From the NCBI RefSeq assembly GCF_000002425.4, contig NC_037254.1:14853850-14917849 (forward strand): a DNA stretch of 64,000 nucleotides, read 5' to 3'. The notes under the pieces were generated by a model. The model did no database searches. It was not told the origin of the DNA and saw only the letters and a program-made list of their open reading frames with translations. The stretch comes from Physcomitrium patens (taxonomy: Eukaryota; Streptophyta; Bryopsida; Funariales; Funariaceae). Shown one piece after another: positions 10,546 to 20,743 of this stretch (its first letter is position 1; each line of letters starts with the position of its first letter). Made by a program: the position numbers and the translations under genes.

Positions 10546-12321
10546 TTTTCTAGGGATAATCATCAATTAAATTAAAATTTTGGTGAATTTATGATCTGTA
10601 TGAATGAAGGACAGTCATAACATAATACTTAACACACAGTGTTATTGAGACTCTTGTTTACAACCAGAACATATGAAACAATCAAAATCAAACAAATAGA
10701 AGAAATACAAAGTCAAGGTTCTATGAGAATACTATACTCTTTATAATACATGTTTAGATATTAGTTTATTCAATTTGTTCTATTTATTTTTCATCTATTT
10801 GAAATGAAGTACTCCAGATGACAGAGTTAATAGCACCTACTGCTGAAATAAAGACCACAGATATTGAAGTAGATTACGTTTATAAGAAAGAAACATTTCA
10901 CTAAACTGTGAAAATTTGTGTCTCCCTGGGAAATGTAAAGTTTAAATGTAGAAACAATATTGCACTTTATTCTGTGAGGGTGGGGGGGGGGGGTGAAGTA
11001 AAGAAATTGAGGTAACCAATAAAGATGTGCTTTTATTCATCTATGTGTGTGTGCAGGAGTGAGAGAGTGTGATAGAATGTGAGATGGAAGGAGACTCTTA
11101 TGCGCTTTAGCAGCAAATTTGGAGTAAACCAAACCATTCCTCTGTTCTCCTACATAGTCTTACTTTTTACCAAGGAATACACAGATGCACCTGGAAGAGC
11201 AGAGGATCGTAAACCTGGGATCCATCTCCTTTGTGGACAGAGCCATGGACACGGTGGCGCTGATCCAACTGGGCCCTGACCCCTGAGGCACGTGGCCGTC
11301 CCTCCGTCTTCGCGATCTCAATTATTGCCTCGTCAGCAGTGATGTGGACTTTGATCGTGCTCCGTTGGATCCACCTGGGTGGGTCGAGTGAAGAGCTGCT
11401 CTATTCACACACAGAGATCGGGACTCCAATAACATTGGGGGGGGGGGGGGGGGTTTTGGGTGATGGCTCTGAGCATCCGGGGTGCTTGGGATGAGCTGTC
11501 CAGCTTTTTGCAGGGCTGGGCTGGGTCGGGGCCACGAAGTTCATCCGTCCCGCACTCCACGGAATCTGAAAATAGAATATGCTGAGGAAATTATAATAAA
11601 AAGTATTTCAGCAATTGATTTCTACCATCATTTTGAATAGTTGTTGTTACAATGTTTTTGAAAAATCGGAGGATAAGAAACTAATAACAATGAAAATTAG
11701 TAACTGCAAATGTAAGGATAAGAATGATGAGCATGCAGAAGCAAGGCTCTAGCTGCCCATCACAGAAGTTCATCATCTTTGTTAATGTAGGATTGCATAC
11801 CATGAAATTTTATCAATAATTCCCATGGTAAATTGTCATGGTGCAATGGTGTGATGAAAAACAAAAACAAACGATAAAATAATCTTAAACCGTACACACA
11901 CACAAGATATATATAAATTTGTCATTCATTCACACCCAGATTTTATTTTATTTTATTTTATTATTATTTAGTACACTGCAAAGTCAAACCTTAAGCATAT
12001 ATTTTCATAGTTACAGCAGTATTTATAAAAATATGAATACATGTATAATGAAGGATTATTTTATCTAAAAAATTTATAAAAAATTGGTTAATCCCATTTA
12101 ATTACAAATGTTTAGCCAACCTTTAAGTTGCCCTTCAATAATCAAAATGGAAGCTAGCACGTGTGGGTTAAATCTCTGATTAAAACAATAGGTTTGACAT
12201 GAGTATTATACAAAAACTTGGGATTCTGGATGACTTTGAATTTAAATTACAATTTCATTCTTTGGTGTTGGGTATTAAAAAATATTTTGCATACCTTACA
12301 TATAAATAAATAAATACATAC

Positions 12322-12355
<34 letters not shown>

Positions 12356-12640
12356 CATACACTTATAGACATGTATACATTTACTAAAATAAAAAAATAT
12401 TTTTATTTACTTCAAACCATCTGGATTGTTTCTAAAACTTACTCCAGAGGTTTGGACTTCAAAGTTACAAACTTCGATTTTTTTTTTTTTTTTTTTTTAA
12501 ATAACCTAACGAACATTTTATTTTTTTATTTTTTAAATTTTTTATGGAAAGATGAGAGAACGTTTTCGGTTCAATATGAAGTTTGTAAATAGAGTTACAA
12601 ATACTTCATTTAATGAAATGTAGATTATTCCAGATTGAAT
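10546..12640. other. Intergenic; GC-richer island at about 11060-11575
   Basis: Mostly AT-rich with no gene. The island at 11060-11575 contrasts with its flanks. It carries short open stretches on both strands and a 17-G run at 11437-11453; another G run lies at about 10981-10993. I recognise no protein in it. An (AT)n tract is at 12326-12350 and a poly-T tract at about 12480-12498. Confidence 0.5.
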
Positions 12641-13559
12641 GAAAGCCAAATTCGATGAATGTGAAATCGTATCATCCGTTACCTTGATCTGCAGATGACC
12701 GAAGCTTCCCGAAAGCCTGATCTCTGTGTTTAACGTAATTTCCCGCTTAATTCAAATTATTGAACTTGAAAACGCCCTTAATCATGATCAGCATTGGAGT
12801 GAGGAGTTCCGAGGCGATGCTTGTGAAGGGCGCCGGTGCCGAGCTCATCGTATGCTCAATTCGCACACCAATTTGCGAGTAACTGAGGATTCAAGGCGAA
12901 GTCAGTGGAGGGGCTGCTATTGCGTTTCCCAATCGGCTGAGAGAAAGGTGCGAATCACCATCACATTCTTTCTTCTTTTGTGTTTCTCCAACTTTCGGTG
13001 TTTTAGGTGTTTGATTTTGCAAAGCAATGCTCAAGACTGTGATCAGAATCGCAGTTCCTATGGGTCGACTTGAACTTCGTTTTTGCGCCGCCATTTCTGT
13101 GCTGCCAACCCGGAGATCATTGAAGAGGGTTTCTTTTTTCACCATGCCCTACGTTCTCATATTTTCTGAGACAGTCATGACTTAGTCACCGAGAGTCATC
13201 GTGATCCAATTGGATCTTATTCCGTTTCACGAAGTGTGCAGACATTGATTTGGATCAATTCCGAACTGATCGGTTTGGTTGTTGAATGTTTTGGGAGTGC
13301 TTCTCTTTCCATCTTGCCTGAAACCCTAAACTCTTCCTCACCCTTCCTGCACCACCGTCTGGTACTTTGTTAGGTCTATTGTTGTCAGTCTCGTTACCAA
13401 AATTGCTGAATTGATAATTTCTGATTGTGTTCCATGGAGCACCTTGACCTATCAAGGTTGCCAAGTTCTGAAGTTTCGCGTATCAGGAGGCTTGTTACTC
13501 TTCTTGGACTTCTGTAATTTTGTGGGGTTGGAAACGAAGAAAGTGGAAGAGAGAGAGAC
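12641..13559 (+). other. Upstream region of the PSMG2 gene
   Basis: Of ordinary base composition, with several overlapping short ORFs on both strands (for example 12726-13073) that match nothing I know. It probably holds the promoter and 5' UTR of the PSMG2 gene, possibly with a 5' UTR intron. No TATA box or start site is clear. Confidence 0.4.
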
Positions 13560-15707
13560 ATGGATTTTGTTGAGCTTGAAGGAGGTGAAGGCCATCTACA
13601 GCATACGGGCTCGTTGATCGTGGTACGCACAATCTCAACTCATTGTTTTTATTTTTTGTTTACCTTTGCACTTTAATCCTTTTAATTTGATTTAATATAT
13701 AATAATACAATCATGATTATTTATAAAATTGAAGCTTTGTATTTGTCATGTGAACTGGAGATGTACAAGGTTTGAATGGATTGACAAATATTGTAATCTG
13801 ATGGTTGTGTGGGTGCAGCCTGCTCTCTCTATGGGCAATGCAGGACAACTGGCCGTTGATCTGTTAATTTCTCATGGTGCTTGCAAATCAGGTTATCTTG
13901 ATGAGCCTCATGTATTGCCTTGCGTTGGAAACGATCCATTCGGCCCTTCCGCAAATGGAGACCTCGCTGTGGCACTGGAGGGTATGTTTGTGAAACGCAA
14001 AAAATATATTATCCTCGAGTATGAGTATGTTTGCTGAAGAGCTATGGTTTGTAATGACGATACTGATAATCAACCTTGGGTGACCAGTTTACGAGGATGC
14101 AGAACTAAATGCCAGTATTATTCAGCAGCGATCTCCTGTCATTAAGGTGTTACTTCATCCATTTTGGTTTTAAATAAATTTAAAGAAAAATAGGGGTGTT
14201 ACTTCATCTATTTTTATTTAAATTTATTTAATTTTTGTTTAATAAGTTCGCATTCACCTTGTTCGGAACCCAGAATCAAGTTAATCGTCACGATGGAATC
14301 TCTTTAATAGTTGATTTACGTGCATTTTCTGTGATGAAGCAGGGCACCATGATGAAGTTTTCAAAAAATCTCGCCACGTGGGCAGCTCAAGAGGGTGTGA
14401 AAGAGGTCATAATCTTGTCTGGGTTAGATTCTGGAAAGGTTCAACGGAGTGAGACGAACGCGTATGTCATGCCTTCCTGTTGACTGCATTCTATCTTATT
14501 TTGAACATATACACTTCTTAAAGATTCTATGGTTGGCTCATGCTTGGATCGTTATCATGAGGATGTGGAGACAAACTGGATCAGCACACCAACACGTATT
14601 TGGAATTCATATTTGATTAACTCACGCAGATTATTTCTCCAAAGCAATTGGCTATGTGAGCATTAGAAAGCATTTGAGACTCAATCTTTTAGTTTTTCCA
14701 GTCTTACCGTCTTTTTGCTTTGACGAATGTTTGCTCCCATATTTTTGCGTAGTATTCTCGTATGATCTAATATGATCAGAGCTGATTTGCAGTTGCTCTT
14801 CAGGTTATGTTTTTTGCTCAGTTACTTGTTTCAATTCCTGTTCGCAGTATGCAATTACAGTATATCTCTACAGCAAATGAAGATGGATCTGACGATCGAT
14901 GTGAGCAGTTAGGGTGGAAACGACTGCATCACTATCTTCCTTCAAGTGAAGCTTGGCAGGTTCTGGATCATCAAGCTATGTCAGCCGAGGATTCGTTATA
15001 TTCAGAGATTCCACAATCAGATGATCTATACTTTCCGAGACAGCCCTTTGCTTCACTTTTGGCATGTTGCAAGGTATGGTTTTGATCACTTGGAGTTCCT
15101 TCATATTTAATACACATTTAACTGCTTCAAGTGTTCCTGATCATGTAGTTGTTTTGCTTCTGCCTCGTGTAGTTAAATTTTGCTTATCATCTACTTTCTT
15201 AAGCTTGTTTAATATTTGTCCTTCATGGGTCGCCTATTGACTTCTAAGCTTGTTGGAGTTATTTGCAGGCACAAGGTTTAAAGGTAGTTTGTATTCTCTG
15301 CTTTTGTGCGGAAGGAGATAATGTCCCAGATGCCTTTTTGATCGCCGATGGTTTACACCGCCTTTTATGTCATGAAAAGAAAGAACCTCAGGGTAGGGAA
15401 TATTTTATTGGATGCTATATTTCATCTTCAGTTTCGACAATTGTTGTTTTTTGCATCCTTTTGCTCAAAAATATCCTCAGAATTCTACTTAATGAATGCT
15501 AGTCTATGGATGAGTTTTATTCCCTTTCGACCTACTTTTTCAGGGGTTCTCCATGATACCTTTTCTGCCCATGCTCTCGCTTTTACTGACTTTGCTTGCT
15601 CTCTTGGGAATGTGCTGGATTGGCTAGGTTCTGGAGTCACTTGGAAAATTCCGTTGTCGTGGACTACTGTCTACGGGCCACCTCCTGATGATACTATGTT
15701 CTGCTGA
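13560..15707 (+). CDS. PSMG2: Proteasome assembly chaperone 2 (PSMG2/PAC2), 7 exons
   Basis: A chaperone that, with PAC1, helps build the 20S proteasome alpha ring (family knowledge). Exons from splice signals and frame: 13560-13622, 13819-13981, 14088-14146, 14343-14461, 14848-15073, 15269-15392 and 15544-15707. They sum to 918 nt (305 aa), near the size of the animal and plant proteins. Family features seen are PALSMGNAGQLAVDLLIS at the start, GYLDEPHVLPCVGNDPFGP, QQRSPVIK running into MMKFSKNLATWA across exons 3-4, VIILSGLDSGKVQR, and TWKIPLSW near the C-terminus. The start is the first ATG of exon 1, shortly before the conserved PALSMGN block. Exact splice bases are by eye. Confidence 0.9.
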
Positions 15708-16871
15708 TTTTGGTAGGTCTAGACTGAATGTTTCTGCAAACTCAAGCTTATATCCATTTGGTAGTGATTATGCAAGGTGTATGCTTCCACACCTGAGATG
15801 ACGGAAAAAAATTATGAGCTCGACATGAATTTAGGTCGAGTTTTTTTGGCATATGAAGTGATTATGTCTGCACACTCATTCCATTTTCTTGTCCCTTTGC
15901 TACTTTCGATATCCGTGGTTGGCGTGGTTCTACCGTGTTAGTGTACCGCAAGCATTGACTCCTATAAGTTGGATTGAACTTGGTTGAATTGTCTACTTCT
16001 TTACAAAACTTGACTCGGAATGCATGATAGGAATTTTAGTTGGATAATAGCACGTCTAGGCCGCCGAATGGGCTAGTGGCCTCGTGTGTCAACAACGTTC
16101 GTTCCAACTCTAAGTGTCAATGATCTTTAGAGAATGCCCAGAGGTTTTAATTCTCTTACCTGGAAATAATTCTTAATGTACCAATTGTTTTAGGGGTGTG
16201 TAGGCGTTTGTTTCACAAGAATTGTGTTATTTTTCTGTGGACCATTTGATATGAAAATATTTTTGGACGGCTTAACAATGTTGTATGTTTTACGGAGTTT
16301 TCCACAATTTGAGAAACGTATGGAAACGAGGCTCGTGAATGTTGACAAGGTGATATATTTTATGTACTCGGTAGCAAAGGATGCTCGTAAAGATTTCCAA
16401 AGAAGCTCCAGATAGATTTCTCGCATGAATAGCAATGACAGTAATAAGAGTTTGAACTTCGTAGTTGGCTGCTCGTTGCCAAGTGCACCAGTTCTGCATC
16501 ACCATCAGATCCTCTATTCATTCATGTGAGCATCCTCGGATGCTGCGGTAGTTGGATTACTTGGGTAATGAAGCTGTTACAGGAATTCCTGCATTTCCCG
16601 TGTAATCAAGTCTACGTTCCTCGTCAGTACACCCAAATCAACGTTAACTGGTTAGAACGGGGAACAGCGCCTATTTTTCGAGACCCGTAGAAGACAAGAT
16701 GCACTTCGAAGTGCAATGTCTCGAAATGAGGATATTACGAGGGCGATGCCCTAATCAACTGTGCCTCACGCTCTGTTCGCTTGACAAATTAGTGTCGATG
16801 ATGGAGCAGTGCAGGCTGTGAGTAAGGAAAACCTAGGGCAGTTAGTTGGAGGGAAGCAGAGGGGTAGAGCA
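15708..16871. other. Spacer between PSMG2 and the folate carrier gene
   Basis: Holds the PSMG2 3' UTR and the promoter and 5' UTR of the next gene. ORFs of 60-80 codons on both strands have no recognisable content. A nested palindrome at 16676-16726 is listed separately. Confidence 0.5.
16676..16726. promoter_or_regulatory. Nested inverted repeat upstream of the folate carrier gene
   Basis: A perfect 14-bp palindrome, GCACTTCGAAGTGC (16701-16714), sits between perfect 9-bp arms TTTCGAGAC (16676-16684) and GTCTCGAAA (16718-16726). It lies about 150 bp before the start codon and could be a factor-binding site or a 5' UTR hairpin. Function unknown. Confidence 0.5.
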
Positions 16872-17813
16872 ATGCATAGTGTGCAGCCCAAGTGGACGGG
16901 GTGGAAGTGGGAGAACGCGGTTGCGGGCGGGGTCGCAGGGTTGGCCCCTGTGGTGGCGCTCTACCCGTTCGACATCGTACGCACTCGGTTTCAAGTTCAC
17001 GACGGACGGCATTCGGGCGTACCCTCGTACAGGAACACGCTTCATGCTTTGTACACTATCAGGCGCGTGGAGGGGTTGCGAGGGCTGTATGCAGGTCTTT
17101 TACCGGCGCTTCTTGGATCCAGCTTGTCGTGGAGCCTTTACTTCTTTCTCTATGGTAGCATAAAAGAACGAAACCAGCGGCTGTTTGAGCGGGATGAGCT
17201 CGGACCTTTGTTGCATTTGCTATCCGGCGCCGAAGCTGGTTCAACAGCGACTGTAATTACGAATCCAGTCTGGGTGGTGAAGACGCGCCTACAGCTCCAA
17301 GCTCCAGGCCATGGTGCTCGTAAGCCGTACGCGAGCTTCTCTGATGCTTTCCGCAGCATTCTGAGAGAGGAAGGGCTGCGTGGTCTGTACAAGGGGCTTG
17401 GTCCGGGTCTTATTCTCGTCTCTCATGGAGCCTTGCAATTCATGGCCTATGAGGAAGGACGGAAATTCTTGATTTCGCACCGTAGTAAGAGAGCGCCAGG
17501 GCAGCCTTTCGAAATTTCCACTAAAGAGCAGCTTGTGACTTCGCGAGATTTTGCGATTTTGGGAGGGTCATCGAAGCTTTTCGCAGTGATGGCGACTTAC
17601 CCCATCCAGGTAGTGCGTTCGCGACTTCAGCAACGGCCAAGTAAAGATGGGGTGTCCAGATATGTGAATACCTGGTATACTTTCAAGACCACAATGCGAT
17701 ATGAGGGCTTCCGAGGTCTGTATAAGGGAATTGTTCCACACCTGTTACGGGTCGTGCCCTCCTCGTCACTTCAATTTCTTGTCTACGAGTCTATATTGAA
17801 ATTCCTCAATTGA
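16872..17813 (+). CDS. FOLT1: Folate transporter of the mitochondrial carrier family (FOLT1/SLC25A32-like)
   Basis: A six-helix inner-membrane carrier for folates; the Arabidopsis relative is in the chloroplast envelope and the animal one is mitochondrial (family knowledge). The 313-aa product has three carrier repeats with signatures PFDIVRTR (residue 32), NPVWVVKTR (residues 131-139) and PIQVVRSR (residue 244). Tryptophan instead of the acidic residue in repeat 2 and glutamine in repeat 3 are typical of the folate/pyrimidine/NAD subgroup. GLRGLY/GFRGLY blocks follow each repeat. The frame is open upstream to a GTG at 16809, but 16872 is its first ATG and gives the usual family length. There are no introns, unlike the neighbouring genes, so an ancient retrocopy is possible though nothing else marks it as one. 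Confidence 0.93.
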   Translation: MHSVQPKWTGWKWENAVAGGVAGLAPVVALYPFDIVRTRFQVHDGRHSGVPSYRNTLHALYTIRRVEGLRGLYAGLLPALLGSSLSWSLYFFLYGSIKERNQRLFERDELGPLLHLLSGAEAGSTATVITNPVWVVKTRLQLQAPGHGARKPYASFSDAFRSILREEGLRGLYKGLGPGLILVSHGALQFMAYEEGRKFLISHRSKRAPGQPFEISTKEQLVTSRDFAILGGSSKLFAVMATYPIQVVRSRLQQRPSKDGVSRYVNTWYTFKTTMRYEGFRGLYKGIVPHLLRVVPSSSLQFLVYESILKFLN

Positions 17814-19537
17814 AAATCAAGAAATTGACGAGCCTGGATCGATTCAAGGCAAGCAGCATGAATGCATTGCGTCATGTTTGATCCTTCATGAATTATGTCC
17901 GAAGTGTAGCCAGGTGGCATGAAATTTCGATTCCACCCCCTGGTAATAGCTACTTCTCTTTCAGTCAGATTATCATGTTGCACAACAACCCCAATTTTAG
18001 CATAGAAAATGCGTAAGCAAAGAAATGCTCGTCAGGAGACGTGCAAAAGGACAGGTTGGGAGGTTCTTATATTTGATGAGGTTTTGAACGTTATATATCC
18101 GGTGCTACGTCACTAAATCTTGTGATTTTAATTGAGCACCATTAGAATACAGTCAGTCGAAGGAGGGAAATAGCTTGGTAGCCGCGGAAGATGTCTGAAA
18201 TTGCAGTTTTTGCGAGACGCTTCGTCGTGTTCATGATTTTATGTTCGAGAAGAGTTTCAGGTTTTTACTGAAGTCTCAGGGCTCTTGCTAACTGTGCCCA
18301 TATTGATCCTTCTTTGCTCATGTACCTCGCTGATTCGCACCGAGCTCATGTAGGTCCTGTCAACATGGTATTAATACTAGTGTTTTTAAAGGCATTTGTG
18401 GAATTCAGAGTCACATTTTTTGATAAAAAAAGAGCATGCAACGAAGCTATTGGAACGAAGTGGGAAAAGTTTAGCTGAAATATCCAATCATGATGAAAAC
18501 ATCCTGTGAGATTTGAACAAATGTTCAAGATTCATGTGTTGCTCCAAATATTCAATTGTATCGATGGCAAACCGAAATTTATGTGGAGTAGCAAGTGGTG
18601 TTGTGGGTGCGTAGTGCACAAGAGGTTTTAAACACGTCTTAGGATATTCCGAAACAAACTTGACATGAAGTGTGCAGGAACTTCATCACTCTTGTGGCCT
18701 GAACACCGCTTTTAGGTGTGACTTGGATCCAATGGATATCAGCTCTTATTCTCAATGTGTGAAGAAGCCAAGTCACAAGGTTCTTCCTTACCGCTTGGCA
18801 GCGAATTGGACGATGCTTTATGCTGTGTTGTGATGTTATTGTAGAAGGTTGTACACCGCACATCAAATATATTTGAAACTCATTGCCATGTGAGCATTGT
18901 GGTCCACTGGAATAGAAGATTGTTATATCTTTCTGAGAGAAATGCGGAATTCATCACGAGGAGAAGATTTGAAGTAGTCTGACTTGCTGAGCGAGCCCTC
19001 GGATCACAACTAGTCCATTGCAAGTGCACGTCTTGGGTGCTGTACCCAATTGTGAGGCGTGTGCTTGGTCCAAGTGAAATAAGATTTGCCACGTGACGTT
19101 CTTTTATCACCTTAAAAAATGGAGGTAACCGACGGATGCCTGGACAAGATGGAAGAGATCAACTGTTGTTGAAGACCCCAACCCCAGATTTCGCTCTCTT
19201 CCTTCCAAACCTGAACTGCACGGTGCAGCATCATTCAACCCTCATTCCCTCACAACCATGTGCTGTCAAATGCCTAAACCAAGTCTAACCACTCTCATTG
19301 AGCCATCTGTAGCGGCACGCGTCAATCTCACAGAAACTTGCTCCTCCATGTCCTGAGCTCACAATGGGTACATAGATTTGTCGGAATAATCTTGTGTCAT
19401 CAACCCTCTAGTGTGTGTTCAACTCTTGCGTGCGTTTGTACCTGTAGTGGTCGACTTAATTGTGGAGCTTCTGATCGATAGGGGTCTATACTGTGTCTAT
19501 TTCAACACTCGGCATCACATTTGGATTGAAGGGAGCA
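17814..19537. other. Intergenic, no gene recognised
   Basis: Contains the 3' UTR of the folate carrier gene. Several 60-76 codon ORFs on the minus strand (for example 18639-18866 and 18880-19110) show no recognisable domain and no splice pattern I could follow. Confidence 0.5.
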
Positions 19538-19645
19538 ATGGCAGGAATTGTGGATTCGGTGACGGCTCAAGCAGCGGGGGCATCTAACCCTTCCTGCTGC
19601 CCTTTTGTGCCGTTATGCTTCGACTGTAACACGCGACGCAATCCT
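19538..19645 (+). other. Possible first exon cut off by the copia insertion
   Basis: An ATG at 19538 opens a protein-like stretch (MAGIVDSVTAQAAGAS, then a cysteine-rich part) that runs to the copia LTR and stops just inside it. It could be the 5' end of a gene disrupted by the insertion. I found no matching continuation right of the copia at 38480, so support is weak. Confidence 0.25.
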
Positions 19646-19811
19646 TGTTGATCAATCTACTCTAGATGATCATGATATGGACGAACTGAGATCCGGACTT
19701 AGCGCCGAACTCTCAGGAACTAAACTCTTGTGCTTAAGACTGCGAACTTACAGTTGCAGAATGTAAGCAATGTTTGGTCATGCTGAAATCACTGTTTTGT
19801 TCTTTTTCTCA
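19646..19811 (+). repeat. 5' LTR of the copia element, about 166 bp
   Basis: From TGTTGATC to TTTTTCTCA. It matches 38311-38479 over nearly its whole length, from ATCTACTCTAGATGATCATG to TTCTTTTTCTCA, with scattered changes and a small insertion in the 3' copy. The left boundary is uncertain by a few bases. Confidence 0.75.
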
Positions 19812-19823
19812 TGGTATCAGACC
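19812..19823 (+). promoter_or_regulatory. tRNA-iMet type primer-binding site (copia)
   Basis: TGGTATCAGACC directly follows the LTR. It matches the plant initiator-Met PBS TGGTATCAGAGC at 11 of 12 bases. It contrasts with the gypsy copies here, which lack such a site. Confidence 0.85.
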
Positions 19824-20089
19824 AGAAGTTCTTCCCCTCTTCATTTCTTGTTTTTCTAACATTGCTTACTTCCCTTGGTTGTAATGCTAACCATTGACTC
19901 ATTACAGCTTCGTATTCGATACACATTCTCGATCAAGTATTATTTTTTCTCTTCTCCTGATGTCACATGATGTCATCTTGTCACAATGAGTGATATCATT
20001 TTGAGATCCAGCAGACTCTCGATTCTTTACAGGCTCTCATTCGTATTATTTTCAGAACTAGCCTTTTTTGCCTAGATCCATTGACCAAG

Positions 20090-20743
20090 ATGAGTAACTT
20101 GGAAACAATTTGCTCGAAAGAGCCGATGCTCACTGGTCCGAAAAATTACAAGCACTGGGCTATTACTCTCCAGAGCATATTTGAAAAAGAGGATTTGTGG
20201 GACTTTATCGAACCACAACCGATCACCACTGCATCGTCATCCACAGACCCGCCATCGAAAACAGAGTTCGAACAGCCTAACACAGACGTCACTCGATGGC
20301 GAAAGCGACGAGCTAAAGCCATGATTCAACTCTCACTCACTCCAGATCTGCGCTACAATATTATCGATATCCCAGATCAACGAGACGCTTGGCAAGCACT
20401 CAGCACTAAGTATCCCACCAATACTATTTCAGATATCATGGTGGTCCTGAATTGCTGGGAGAACTTCCGAATGGGAGAGTTACAGGATTTAGCCACCTTC
20501 ATACAGCAACTAAATGACATTATCCGCGACCTGATCCGCGACCTGAAATCAATCAAGCAATCTAACGAGGTTGTCATACATAAAATTTTGAATAGATTAC
20601 CTTGCAGTTTTGACAAGCTTGTTTCACAAATCCAGTTCGAGAAAGAGATTCCAAGCCTACAGGAACTCTGGAATCGGCTACACATGGAGGAGACTAACGC
20701 TATCTTACGCGATCACATGAGACACATGACAAAGCACTCATGA
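20090..20743 (+). CDS. gag: Copia gag (UBN2-type), frame still open
   Basis: A 217-aa gag N-terminal and middle region from the ATG at 20090. It shows the copia gag hallmarks: LTGPKNYKHWAITLQSIFE near the start, a central AKAMIQLSLTPDLRYNI, DAWQALSTKY, and ILNRLPCSFDKLVSQI toward the end. It stops at 20743 without a CCHC knuckle, so the C-terminal part is lost or lies in another frame downstream. That this frame is open while pol is ruined may be chance. Confidence 0.85.
   Translation: MSNLETICSKEPMLTGPKNYKHWAITLQSIFEKEDLWDFIEPQPITTASSSTDPPSKTEFEQPNTDVTRWRKRRAKAMIQLSLTPDLRYNIIDIPDQRDAWQALSTKYPTNTISDIMVVLNCWENFRMGELQDLATFIQQLNDIIRDLIRDLKSIKQSNEVVIHKILNRLPCSFDKLVSQIQFEKEIPSLQELWNRLHMEETNAILRDHMRHMTKHS

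Noticed and set aside
12726-13073. 115-codon ORF upstream of PSMG2
   Set aside because: No recognisable domain, overlapped by another ORF on the other strand; more likely 5' region.
16809-16871. Start of the folate carrier at the GTG at 16809
   Set aside because: A plant gene is expected to start at ATG, and the first in-frame ATG (16872) gives the family length.
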